Positions 45,253 through 55,815 of a DNA stretch of 64,000 bases are shown here, in pieces. The stretch is from Apodemus sylvaticus (lineage: Eukaryota; Chordata; Mammalia; Rodentia; Muridae). The notes below the pieces were generated by a model. That model was given only the letters and a program-made list of their open reading frames with translations. It had not been told where the DNA came from and searched no databases. The stretch is from assembly GCF_947179515.1 (NCBI RefSeq), contig NC_067485.1, positions 13,929,546 to 13,993,545 on the forward strand, read 5' to 3'. Both the position numbers and the translations under genes were made by a program. The number at the start of each line of letters is the position of its first letter. Position 1 is the stretch's first letter.

Positions 45253-46595
45253 ATCTTTTCTAAAGAAACAAGTGTTTCAGCTCCCACTTCACAGAAATGT
45301 GAAGCCCAGGAAGAATAAATTCTGTTCCCAAAGCCTTGGACTTGGGCTTACATTTGCTAAGAAGTGGTGTGCCTCTGACTCTGGCTCAGTCTCTGGCAGC
45401 AGTGTTAACTTTCAGAACCAAAGGTAACTTCCCAGGTGGTTTGATACACTGTTTGATATAAACAAAGAACAGTGATGCTTTAGGGTTCAGAAGTAACCAG
45501 CTGGGGCTTCTTGCCTAGAGGAGTAAGGAGATGTACTGAAGGAAGGAAATGCTCTTCCTGTCCAGGAACCGGGTAAAACCTCGACCTACCCTGCCCTGCA
45601 TTCTCTGATGAGAACACCCGATCAATTAGCATTGCTGTTGTCAAAACTTGCTTCCCCATCACACAGGAAAGCCTCAGGCAGCTCATCCTGGCGCAACACC
45701 TCCCCCTCACAGGCCGGGTTTCACGGATTCATCTGAGCAAGAAACGTCGTGTTCTTTCTCCCAGATGATGCTTCTTCCACCCCAGATGTAAAACCAGAGG
45801 CCTCTTATCTGGCGCTATTTATCTCTATACTAATAAAGTGCCTGTCTTCAGAAAGAGAGTTAAAAGCACTCTGCTGTTGTCTCTTGCACCCAACCGCTGG
45901 GATGACTGGCTCCTTCCCGCCTCCACCCTCTGTCCCTGGGCCTCTTAGCCCAGACACCTTATAAGGATGATCCCCAGAAATGGGTGCAGCCTTGCTTTCT
46001 CTTGCCTCTTTCAAGAGCACAAGCACGTACTGGGCGTTTATCACCCTCCCGGGAAGCAGGCAGGGCAGTGCTGGCGGCACCTTTTGTTGGTGAGAAAACT
46101 GGGTTCCCTAGCTAACAATGACTAGTATTTGTGAGACTCTTTGATTTGGCTATGCTGGGCTTGGTAACAGTGTTATTGTCTGAATCTTATACAGAGACAA
46201 TCTGAAGCTCACAAGTGATAGAATCAGAGAGAAATCACATAGCTCACCACTGACAGGACTGAAGGCAGACCTCAAGCCACTCTTAGCCATCCTGATGCAA
46301 GAGACTGGAAGTCTCTCTAAAGGCAGAGGCTGGGGTGCTGGCTGGCGGCTCTGAAGCTCAGGTTGTCCCCTGACTCCTACATGAGCTCTCAAAATGTTTG
46401 AGTAGAGCCCAAAGAGACATGTCTCATTCTGATCTTCCTTGTTCAGTGACATGAGCAAAATAATAGATCTGTCAGCTGGTTGAGAGTGAGGCCACTGCTG
46501 TCATTACGATTCCTGTAAGGCAGCCCAGGACCCAAGCTAGCAAAAGAAAACCAAGAAGATCACCATTAATAGCTAATTACAAACAATAAAAACAA
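45253..46595. other. Unique stretch, about 1.3 kb
   Basis: No confident repeat. Opposed frames of about 71-102 codons lack domains. Confidence 0.4.
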
Positions 46596-46695
46596 CCCAG
46601 GGGTGGGCTGGAGGTGTGGCTGGGGTGTGGCTGGGCTGGGGGTGGCTAGGCTGGGGGTGTGGCTTAGTAGTAGAACTCTAGTCCAGCATGCCTAA
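46596..46695 (+). mobile_element. ID-type SINE with expanded GGCTGGGG head
   Basis: An ID-like body ending 'gtgtggcttagtagtagaac'. Its first ~60 bp is several irregular copies of ggctggggtgtggct. Confidence 0.55.
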
Positions 46696-46867
46696 TAAAA
46701 TCAATAATAAATAAAAACAATAAACAGGGATAAAACAGCTTCAACTAAAATAGGTGATGATCATAAAAGCAGTTATTTACATACCAGAGGCTCTCTGTGC
46801 AGGCTTTAGTCAGATAACTCTGCAAGGCAGGGAAACTAAAGTATCAAGAAATCATGGGGTAGGCTGC

Positions 46868-47275
46868 CTAGATGGCTCTGAAAAAAAAAAAAAAACAAGC
46901 AGAAGGAGCGAAGTTCAGGTCCCTAGCATCCACATAAAGGCCAGGCATGGTGGCACATGTCTGCCATCCTGACATTGAGGGGCAGAGATAGAATGGGTGT
47001 GACTAGGCTGGGATGTGTGGCTTAGTAGTACAGGAGGCATGATGGGAAATGTTCATAATCCTAGTGGAGACAAGTGGATCCCTGGGGCTTGCTGGCTGGA
47101 CAGTCTAACCTACACAGAGATCTGTAAGCCAGTGAAAAATTCTGTCTCCAAAAAAAAAAAAAAAATGGTGGACAGCCCCTCAGGAACGGTACCTGAGGTA
47201 ACTATCTAGCCTCCACATGAATGTACACAAATAGATAAAGTCATTCCTGCACACACATGTGCACACACTTGAAGA
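46868..47275 (+). mobile_element. SINE B4-like with an ID-like insert
   Basis: 'ccaggcatggtggcacatgt', 'gtggatccctggggcttgct', 'agtgaaaaattctgtctcc', an A run, and 'ctagcctccacatgaatgta' follow B4 order. Positions 46994-47031 repeat about 30 bp of the ID-like element 340 bp upstream. Confidence 0.65.
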
Positions 47276-47697
47276 AAGAGAGGGAAAAAAGGAATGAATA
47301 AATGAGTCAGGGGCCTATATCATGGTAGGTCAAACCCAAGAAATCTCCCATTCCTGAAATGAGGAGGTGCCTAGGGAAGGGAAGGGAGGAAGAATGAGTC
47401 TGGGCATGAACGATTAGAAAGCGTGAGATAGCCCATGTGTCAAGCACAAGCTTCCGTGTGCTTGTGAGCAGGAAGCCCAGTGAAGTGACAGCCAGATGGG
47501 AAGAGTCAAACCAGACCATGACTGGCCAGACCAGACCATGGTGAGGCCAGAAAAACTGCAGGCAGCCGAGCCACACTCCTCTAGAGCTGTGGCAAGACAC
47601 AAGGTGTGGAAGGGGGGGAGGGGGACGTGGAGGCTGGCCTGTTTTCTCATCAGCTGTTTCTGTTTCCAACACACAGGTCTGTCTTCACAATCCTTCA
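47276..47697. other. Unique stretch
   Basis: Contains a local imperfect repeat of 'ggccagaccagaccatgg' near 47510-47545. No gene recognised. Confidence 0.4.
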
Positions 47698-47865
47698 TAT
47701 CAATCCCACAAAGACAATCCCACACAACCTACCACAGACAACTCCACGCAGACAACCCCACACAGACAATTCCACACAGATAGTCCTACCTACCATATAA
47801 TGCCCCACAAACAACCTCCCACAGACAACTCCACACACACAATCCCACACAGCCAACCCCACCAA
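47698..47865 (+). repeat. Degenerate ~14-bp minisatellite (CCACACAGACAA type)
   Basis: About a dozen imperfect units of acaa-tcccacacag over about 170 bp. A young B2 sits at its right edge. Confidence 0.85.
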
Positions 47866-47883
47866 TATAAGAAGGTCCCACCC

Positions 47884-48078
47884 GGGGCTGGAGAGATGGC
47901 TCAGGGGTTAAGAGCACTGACTGCTCTTCTGAAGGTCCTGAGTTCAAATCCCAGCAACCACATGGTGGCTCACAACCATCTGATGGAATCTGATGTCTTC
48001 TTCTGGGGTGTCTGATGAGAGCGACAGTGTATGCACATACATAAAATAAATCAATAAATCTTTAAAAAAAAAAAAAAA
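47884..48078 (+). mobile_element. SINE B2 with perfect 14-bp target-site duplication
   Basis: Near-consensus B2 with intact 'gagatggctcaggggttaag' and a long A tail. agaaggtcccaccc flanks both sides (47870-47883, 48079-48092). Confidence 0.98.
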
Positions 48079-48092
48079 AGAAGGTCCCACCC

Positions 48093-48757
48093 TTTTCCCT
48101 ACAAATTGTACAAATCCCATCCTCCTAACTCTAGGCACCATTTTTGCCGTTGTTTGTTTGTAGGAAGGTTGTTTGCTTTTTTGTATGATTCCAGCAGTTG
48201 GGTGTCATTTTCATGGCTTTCTGGAGTCCCCTGGCTTAACCTCTGTGGCATGTATGCCCCTGTTTCCATCCACAGAAGAGTGAGGTGAGAATATTAACTT
48301 ACCATGTAACTCAATTAGAGTTGACGCGAGTGGAAAAAGAACAGTTAATGTGTAGGTCACATAAGAGGAACATTTAATGTTTGTTTTTAACAAAGAACAT
48401 GGGATAATTCTGAGCATCTTGCCCCAAGGACAAAGATTCTAATGCTACAGACACATAAATTATGTGCCTAACTTGGCCTCTAAGTACCAGCCAAGCACTC
48501 CATGCTATGCCCAAAGCAATAGGAATTCATTCCGAGATGCTTGCAACCATTTGCACCTTGTATTTGGGTGTGTGTGTGTGTGTGTGCATGTGTGAGCATA
48601 CATGTACGACAGTTATAATCCAGTGTTACATACACAGGACCACATATACAATGTTTTGTGAAAGTTTAAATTTTTTGTAGAGTACTTTTGACTGCTGGTG
48701 ATTTCTGCCTTCTGTAGTATATGCAAAATGTCCTAACACACATATCAAGATCTTTCC
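48093..48757. other. Unique stretch with a (TG)n at about 48568-48586
   Basis: No other repeat or exon recognised. Confidence 0.4.
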
Positions 48758-48759
48758 TA

Positions 48760-48990
48760 ACAGCTAGAGAGATGGCTCTGCTGTTAAAAGCACTTTCTGC
48801 TTTTGCAGAGGACCCAAGCACCCACCTACACGGATGGCAGCCATCTGTAATTCCATACTAGAGAATCCAGGGCCCTCTTCCAACCTCCTGGGACACCAAG
48901 CATGTGTGTGATATGGTGTGTGTCTGTGTGTGTGTATCTGTGTGCCTCTGAACATGCAAAACACACATAAAATAAATCTAAAAATATAAT
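48760..48990 (+). mobile_element. SINE B3
   Basis: 'ctagagagatggctctgctg', 'caagcacccacctacac', 'gcagccatctgtaattcc', a TG-rich part and the 'cacataaaataaatct' tail. Confidence 0.9.
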
Positions 48991-49093
48991 GAAAAGATCT
49001 GTTCTTACAACATTTTTATGAAAAATGAGATACATCTCTTAATTTCTTCATAAAATGTATAGCACACAAAAAGTAATCATTTCTTTATTTACT

Positions 49094-49264
49094 TATTTAT
49101 TTTGTGTTTCCCCCAGCCACCCACCCCCAGTCAGGCTTTCTCTGTGTAGTCCTGGCTGTCCTAGAACTTGCTCTGTAGTCCAGGCTGGCCTCAAACTCAT
49201 AGAAATCCACCTGCCACTGCATCTTGAGTACTGAGATTAAAGGCTTGCACTACCACTGCCTAGC
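49094..49264 (-). mobile_element. SINE B1
   Basis: 'aggctttctctgtgtagtcc', 'tagtccaggctggcctcaaa', 'gagattaaaggcttgcacta'. Confidence 0.92.
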
Positions 49265-49283
49265 ATATTTTAAATATTTTTGA

Positions 49284-49445
49284 ATGCTGAACAGGAAGTC
49301 ACACACTTGCAACCACAGAACTCAGGAGTCAGAGGCAAGATTATAGGATCCATAGGCAGCCTTGGGAGGCAGAAGCAAGAGAAGCTCTGAGTTCCAGGCC
49401 AGCCCAGGCTACACAGAGAAACCCTGTCTCAACGAACAACACAAA
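49284..49445 (+). mobile_element. B1-type SINE, rearranged 5' half
   Basis: The 3' half is good B1 ('gagttccaggccagcccagg', 'ctacacagagaaaccctgtc'). The 5' half seems duplicated or diverged. Confidence 0.75.
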
Positions 49446-50037
49446 ATAAAAAACAAAGCCAAAAAAGGTGCAAATAAAAAAAGTAAAGAAAAATAAAAAA
49501 CCTGACATGACAACTACCCATAGCTCCCAAATGCCCTTAATCGATCCATAATTAGTGAGTTGTAAATTAATGTGACCTCTGTTAGATAACCTTAGGACTA
49601 AACAGACAGTAAAGGAAATCCGTGAGACTCCCCTTCCTGGTGGATAAAGGGTTAATGGCTTCTTTTGGAGTGCACCTCAGCCCCCATGAGGTCATTCAGA
49701 TCTTAGCCCTGGGCTTGGAATCTACCCCCAAGACAAATGCTTGGAGGCTGAGTCACAGGTTCTGCACTGATATCAAGAAGCATCTCAGCACCCTGCTTTA
49801 CAATGGCTGTGGACCTTTGGTCTAGCTGGGGAGAGGTCTTGGAGGAACTCATTACTGTGCAAAAGGCTTTTAGGACCAGGAAGAAGTCAGACCTGGTTTT
49901 GTTGACTACTCTTAAGCCAGTGACTTCTCCACGGAGACACAGGGGAAGCAGCATACAAACAAGGGGAACCTGCTCTGCTCCTGACTGTCCTGTTCCCAAA
50001 GAAGGAAACTCCTGATCTCTTTTTCCTCTGGATAAGA
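49446..50037. other. Unique stretch
   Basis: The longest minus frame is 125 codons (49703-50080) and runs into the GA repeat. No domain seen. Confidence 0.4.
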
Positions 50038-50101
50038 GAGTCAGAGAGACAGAGAGAGACAAAGAGAGATACAGAGACACAGAGACACAGAGAGAGACAG
50101 A

Positions 50102-50134
<33 letters not shown>
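50038..50134. repeat. (GACA)n/(GA)n microsatellite
   Basis: GACAGA units ending in a pure GA run. Confidence 0.97.
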
Positions 50135-50137
<3 letters not shown>

Positions 50138-50748
50138 TGACAGTTGTGACAGGCAAGAAAATAGAAGAAAGAGGGAGAAGAAAATTGGGAATTAGAAACA
50201 GAAAAGCCTCCTTCCCCTTCCCCTTTATCAATAGTTTTGAAAGGATTGCTGTAGACACTGACTAATGACACGTGGCCTCTGGATCCTTGGCCAGGCAGCA
50301 GGCCTGGCCTGTGCCCAGCAGGAACCTCTCTGCCGGTTAGGGGTCACTCTCTCCATTCAATGGCGTATTCCCTCCCTCCAGTCTCAGGGCAAAAGTCCTG
50401 CTGCTCTGGGCCATTTACAGCTGCGAACGAGGAAAGCTATTGAGCTTGGGTGCAGACTCTTGTTTGTTTTCTAGAGGAAGCTTTGGTGAGCTCCGGGCCC
50501 CTCCTGCTGCCCCTCCAGAGTTGCTGGAGAGATGAAAGCCAGACCTCCTTTTGACCTTCATTGGACAGTAGGAGCCCCAGCTCAGCATGGGATGATAAAG
50601 GCATATGCCGCATAAATGATCTTGTGATTGGCATGCTTTCTTCCTGCTCCCACTTAGAGGGGAGAGATGGTGGGGGTGGCGCTGGGCACAGAACCCTGAA
50701 GGCTAGCAGGTTTAGCCTAGCACTTACTATGTTCCAAGAGACTGATGG
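50135..50748. other. Unique stretch
   Basis: Nothing recognised. Confidence 0.4.
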
Positions 50749-51136
50749 TGCTGTATTTATATAAAGATAGAGAAGGAATATGTTCTATGGAGGTATGGTG
50801 GGGTATGGATGAAGGGTAGGCCTCGGAGGGGCCCATGCCAAGGCATCCCTTCCCCCTGAGGGGCCAGCCACAGGACGGTATAGTAGTAAATAGAGTTTAT
50901 TATGGGGAAGGTAATTAAGAGGGTAGTAGAGGCAGAGAAAGAGAGAGTAGAGAAGTAGAGGTGCAGAGGCCAGTCACGAGCAGTTGGAGAAAGAGGGGAG
51001 AAAGGGCCAGGGGACAGAGCAGGAGCAAGAAGGCAGAAGAGCCTGAGGACAGGCAAGCAGCCCTTTGTATAGTGGGTCAGGCATACCTGGCTGTTGCCAG
51101 ATAACTGTGGGGCGGAGCTTAGACCGAATGCTCTCA
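50749..51136 (-). mobile_element. ERV LTR copy B (solo), minus strand
   Basis: Collinear with copies A and C: 'gagggtagtagaggcagaga', AATAAA (tttatt at 50896-50901), a GA-rich leader, and 'gtggggcggagcttagac' near the 5' end. The TATA position has become tatacaaagg (51061-51070 in reverse). The ends read TGAGAG...CA in LTR sense with a possible short atgg duplication. No polypurine tract is convincing next to it, so I read it as a solo LTR. Confidence 0.8.
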
Positions 51137-51304
51137 AATGGTAACCCCCTTAAGCCTGCCATGTTTCTCACAGCATTTCTAGGACACAAGTATCGTTTAT
51201 TCCCAGCACGAGTCAACAGACGTAGAAAAGGCAAGCAGTTCTCCCAGGGATCCACGGCAGTTAAGAGGAAACCACAGTTGGCCGCAAGGACACTTTGCCA
51301 AAGG
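51137..51304. other. Unique stretch next to LTR copy B
   Basis: Nothing recognised. Confidence 0.4.
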
Positions 51305-51385
51305 AGCGGGGATGTGTCTCAATGGTGCAACACAGCTCATGGGCACAGGCTCTTGGTTTTATCCTCAGCACGGAAAAATTCCACA
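51305..51385 (+). mobile_element. ID-like SINE, diverged
   Basis: 'gggatgtgtctcaatggtgc' and 'ttggttttatcctcagcacg' keep the ID head and tail. Confidence 0.55.
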
Positions 51386-51405
51386 AAGCCTTGTACAAAG
51401 TTGCT

Positions 51406-51592
51406 AAGGGCTTTCAAGACGGCTCAGTGGGTAAAGGCACCAAGGCTGATCACTTGAGTTCAATCACTTGAGTTTCCAAGATTGACATGGAGAAAGGATA
51501 GAACCGATTCTAGCAGGTTATCCTTCGAGCTCCACACATGGGCCTGGCAGGCCCCATAACCCCAAAATAAATGTTAAAAATCTTAAGTGTTA
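51406..51592 (+). mobile_element. tRNA-derived SINE of B2/B3 type
   Basis: 'aagacggctcagtgggtaaa', 'gatcacttgagttcaatcac', 'ggttatccttcgagctcc', tail 'aaaataaatgttaaaaatc'. Similar to 35412-35600. Confidence 0.65.
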
Positions 51593-51952
51593 AGTTGTTG
51601 GCAAAACCATTCTCTTCAATCAGTCTCTGAATCCAAGAATGAGGGATGGAGAGAGGAGAGAGGAGAGAGAGGAGGATATGAGAGATACAAGGGCCACCAA
51701 TCTGCTAACCATTTATCTAACAGTACTTAAGGAAAACTTGCTATGACCAGTTGTGTCTCCGCATGAAGGACATGCTTGAGACTTTTGCATCCTAACCAGA
51801 AGACCATGGAAAACAAGGGCATCCAAAATCACATCTTTTGGATGACGGAAGGGCTTTGAATAGAGGAAAGCCAGGTAGAGAGAGGGTACAGTGTGACAGA
51901 AAACCTCCAACCCAGAAGGTGACAATAGTCCTGAAGGTCAAAGAAGAAGAGG
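51593..51952. other. Unique, with a short GAGAG-rich run at about 51645-51680
   Basis: No gene or transposon recognised. Confidence 0.4.
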
Positions 51953-52110
51953 AAGCTGGAGCTCTGGCTCAGTGGTCAGGGGTCTGTGCTGACCTTGCAG
52001 AGGACCCAGGTCTGATTCCTAGCTGCACAGGTAGCTCACAACCACTCGTAACCTGTGGTGCACACCAGTGGTGCACACCCATGCACATAAAATGAGTATA
52101 AAACGGGCTT
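51953..52110 (+). mobile_element. SINE B3
   Basis: 'gctctggctcagtggtcagg', 'gcagaggacccaggtctgat' and 'gtagctcacaaccactcgta', with a local duplication of cagtggtgcacacc. Confidence 0.8.
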
Positions 52111-53204
52111 TTAGAAAGAAAAAGGAGGAGACTGTCTGGAGCTTTCAGGAGCTGTCTAAGGACAGGACATAGAAGTGCAAACACTTGGGGCACACAAGGG
52201 TGGGTGGCGTGTGGGGTCGGGGAGGTAAGGAAAAAAGCAAGGCCTGATGTGGTGCTTGTCCAGCAGATCCATGCCGTCCTTCAGATCAAGGGCTGAAAGG
52301 ATAACCCTAACAGGCCTGGCAACTATAAGCTCATTAACAAACAAAACACTGAAGAAAGAGGTATCTGCAGAATTGTACAGGGCCTGTCACAAATTGATCG
52401 GGACAGACAGAAGGACAAACAGCTAGCAACTAAAGTACTTAAATATAAATGGGCAGATACTGATATGACTGACTGTGTAGACACGTATGATCCACGCCCT
52501 GGGACCACAGGACCCTACCTGAAGACCCAGAAGATCATAATGATCTTGATCCTTGATTGGGGAATCTTTGCAGCAAGGCCAAACATAACCAGGAAGATAG
52601 TAATACTTTATCACCACGGATGTGGAAGACCTCAAAATATGCCAAAATCAGGCCTAGGTGGGATTACAGAAGCTTAGAACACATGTCATAGGAGAAAAAC
52701 CCGCCAGTGACGACAGGCTCCCGCCCCTGCAGCAGGCAAGATGAGTACTGCAGTGTTAAGTGGCTCAGGCATGAGTTAGGTTTCCCCGTTAACAAAACCC
52801 AAGTTAAACCACCAGTTACCAAGGCTCACAACTAATAATTCAAGCAGTCCTGTAACTCTGAGGGTGGATGGCAGACTGTCCAAGAACACCCAAGCCTTGC
52901 TGGGAACCCTCTAATGCAGAGATAGCCTGGGGTAAGCAGACCCAAATCAAATAATTAAATCACTAAAAAAATTAGCCATTCTAACAATGACGTATGGTCA
53001 GAAGTAAGTACACAACACCATGTGAGATCTTCAAAACAAATGAAAAATTTTAAAATGTTTACTACTAGGCACCTAAGAACACCTAAAAGTCTCCAATTAT
53101 GAATGATTAATAGGCTGCCAATCTATGAACTATCATCGGATGTATCCAGGTAATACCAGATAACATTTAAGACATAATTACTCCCAAATCAAGGCCCAAG
53201 ACTT
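52111..53204. other. Unique stretch, about 1.1 kb
   Basis: No repeat family or exon I can support. Confidence 0.4.
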
Positions 53205-53291
<87 letters not shown>

Positions 53292-53384
53292 GAAGGAAGG
53301 AAGGAAGGAAGGAAGGAAGGAAGGAAGGAAGGAAGGAAGGAAGGAAGGAAGGAAGGAAGGAAGAAAGAAAGAAAAGAAAGAAAG
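53205..53384 (+). repeat. 180-nt pure purine tract, (GAAA)n then (GGAA)n
   Basis: Every base from 53205 to 53384 is A or G. Pure GAAA changes abruptly to pure GGAA near 53291 and back to GAAA at the end. Confidence 0.98.
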
Positions 53385-53390
53385 CTGGAA

Positions 53391-53586
53391 GGGGGCTGGA
53401 GAGATGGCTCACACACTGCCCTTGTAGAGGACCTGCGTCTGGTTCCCCGCAGCCATACTGGATGCTGAACAAATGCCTGTAACTTCAGCTCCAGGGGATC
53501 TGACTCATCTGCCTCTGTGGGCACCTGGACAAATAAGCACACACACACACATGCGCATAATTAAAAATAAAGTCAATCTTTAAAAA
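53391..53586 (+). mobile_element. SINE B3/B2-type
   Basis: 'ggggctggagagatggctca', 'tagaggacctgcgtctggtt' and 'ccaggggatctgactcatct', then (CA)n and 'aaataaagtcaatcttta'. Confidence 0.9.
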
Positions 53587-53587
53587 T

Positions 53588-53708
53588 GGAAAGCAGAATG
53601 GCTCATGCCCAGGACTCAGAAAGCAGAGGCCTATGGATCTCTGAGTTCAAAGCCAGCCTGGTCTATGAGATGAGTTCCAAGACAGCCAGGGCTATACAGA
53701 GAAACCAT
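53588..53708 (+). mobile_element. SINE B1
   Basis: 'gatctctgagttcaaagcca', 'gagttccaagacagccaggg', 'ctatacagagaaacc'. The 5' end is diverged, and the A tail is replaced by (GA)n. Confidence 0.9.
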
Positions 53709-53711
53709 GAT

Positions 53712-53774
<63 letters not shown>

Positions 53775-53950
53775 AGGGAGGGACGGAGGGAGGGAGAAGG
53801 AAGGAAGGAGGAAGGAAGGAAGGAAAGAAGGAAGGAAGGAAGAAAAGGAGGAGGAAGGAGGGAGAGAGAGGGGAAGAGAGAGAGGGGAAGGGAGAGAGGG
53901 AGGGAGGGAGGGAGAGAGGGAGAGAGGGAGGGAGGGAGGGAGGGAGGAAA
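53712..53950 (+). repeat. (GA)n/(GGAA)n/(GGGA)n purine tract
   Basis: About 239 bases with only one pyrimidine (C at 53784). It begins as pure GA and becomes GGAA and GGGA/GAGA mixtures. Confidence 0.97.
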
Positions 53951-54769
53951 CTGCGAGGAGGTAAAAATGGGTGGGTCAGTAAAGGTAAGGGCTGGGAAAG
54001 AGAAGGTAACAGAAAATTCTACCAAGACACATGTTGTGTGCAATACCATAGTGCCTATCTAACACTTGATATGCTAATTTGAAGAATTATAAATAAATAA
54101 ATGTTCAAACCAGAGGGAGAAGTGGTAATCGAGCAGGGCCAAGAAAACAGGCATTGCGGTTAAACTGATTTTTGTGAAATCTTTTGACAGGATGCAGCTT
54201 AATAACAAGAGTGTATTCTGAGAAACAAGCTAGCCACTTGTCCTCCTTTGGCAGTCATGAGGAGGAAATCCAGGCCTTGCTTGTGTCAGACGCCCCATCT
54301 GGCAGCCTTGTGCACCTCCCACAGAGCTCCACACAGAGCCAGAGCACCTCTGTTTGAAGTCAGAACAGGAGCTCAGGGGCACGTTCAAGTTCTAAATCAT
54401 CAAGAGTTCAAGACGGTGAACAGGCCAGGCACCTTCTGACTTCAATGTCCCCGACTCCTCTTCTCATGGTCTTAAGGACTCAGGGAAGCCACCTTTATAA
54501 GTTCTGGGCACATCTAAACCATCAAGACACGGCAGAATCTTATCAGTGGAAATGTGTTATGCATGTCATTCTGTGTGGCTTGCCACCAAGGTCTACTTGA
54601 CCTTCAAGACCCAAAGTAACCCCTCTTAGCTGACTTTATTCTATAGTCACTCCTCCTTAGGACAACAGGACAATAGTGCTGCCTCTCACATCCAAAGCAA
54701 CACCTCTCAACCCTCTACTGCCTTTACCTGGTTTATTATTCTTTTTTTTTTAATATATATCTGGCACGG
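53951..54769. other. Unique stretch
   Basis: Nothing recognised apart from a T run near 54740. Confidence 0.4.
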
Positions 54770-55045
54770 TACACAATCATAAAGCTTAATGATGGGAATA
54801 CATTCTGAGAAACATGTTGGACGACTTTTCTTTTTTTGGCTCCACTAAGAATGGAATCCAGAATCTTGTGCATGCTGGGCAAATCCTGTCCTGGAGCTAT
54901 GCTACCGTCTCTGTCAGCAAATGTGTCCTTGTGCAAGCATCGTAGAGAATATGTACAAGCTAAGACATCGCTGGGGCATCGTATGGGGCAGCTACAGTCC
55001 ATTACTGACCGGAACGTTATGAAGCAATACATGATCAAGTATTTT
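54770..55045 (+). mobile_element. Ancient mammalian interspersed repeat, unnamed
   Basis: 'cattctgagaaacatgttgg', 'ccttgtgcaagcatcgtaga', 'gaatatgtacaagctaagac' and 'tgaccggaacgttatgaagc' resemble, from memory, a repeat also common in the human genome whose end reads gaccgaaacgtcgttatg. I cannot name the family. Confidence 0.45.
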
Positions 55046-55212
55046 TTTGTGTATCTGGGGTGTGGTCCATTCACACAAGGACACTAAGTATTGGGTAAAA
55101 AGCAAAGATTTGTTTGCCGGCTGCTATATTCCTTGTGTTTAGGAAAGTCATAGGCCCACAGTGAGTAGTAGTGTGCAAACATCTATTGAATGAGTGAATG
55201 AGTTAGTGGATG

Positions 55213-55254
55213 ACTGAATGGATGAATGAATGAATGAATGAATGAATGAATGAA
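55213..55254. repeat. (GAAT)n microsatellite
   Basis: About eight GAAT units after degenerate GGAT/GACT units. Confidence 0.95.
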
Positions 55255-55534
55255 CAAGCTTCGTCATTGGCTACGTGTACAGTGCCTAGCTCTATCTCAC
55301 AGTCAATGTTCCCGTCTCTATTTTCTTAACATTCTGTTTCACAGAGTCCTCACCTGTAATCCGAGACTACTAGGAGCAACAACAAAAGTAAAAATAATAA
55401 CAGCGGGACTTCTTAGTGCACACAGCCATTGCAACGGTCAGCATCACAAGGCACGCCGCAAACTACAAACTGTCGAACAGATGTGAGTGACACTGGCTCA
55501 CACAAGGACTCGAGAGAGCGGGGTGCACCCTTCC

Positions 55535-55680
55535 TCAGGTCCTCATCTGCTCACCTGTAAAGTGGAAGCAGCGTTGCTTCCTGCTCGGCGAGGCATCGTG
55601 ATGAACAAATAGATGGTACGTGCTCAAATGTTTTGTAAACCATAGAGAAGTACGCGGTTATAAACAGTAATTATGTGGAA
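55535..55680 (+). mobile_element. MIR fragment
   Basis: 'cctcatctgctcacctgtaa' and 'ggcatcgtgatgaacaaata' follow MIR order. Confidence 0.7.
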
Positions 55681-55684
55681 GCAG

Positions 55685-55815
55685 CATGCGGTAGTAATAG
55701 TCCAAGCATCTAGACTGGGGTCCACACTCTATCGGTTTCCAGCCCAGAAAGGAATTCTGGATCTTAGAATCCCATCTGAAAAGTGAGGAAAAATAACTGT
55801 CCACATGTCACCATG
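55685..55815 (+). mobile_element. MIR fragment
   Basis: 'catgcggtagtaatagtcca' (head), 'tctgaaaagtgaggaaaaat' (core). Confidence 0.6.

Noticed and set aside
53189..54062. Frames of 119-158 codons on both strands
   Set aside because: They cross purine repeats, a B3 and a B1.
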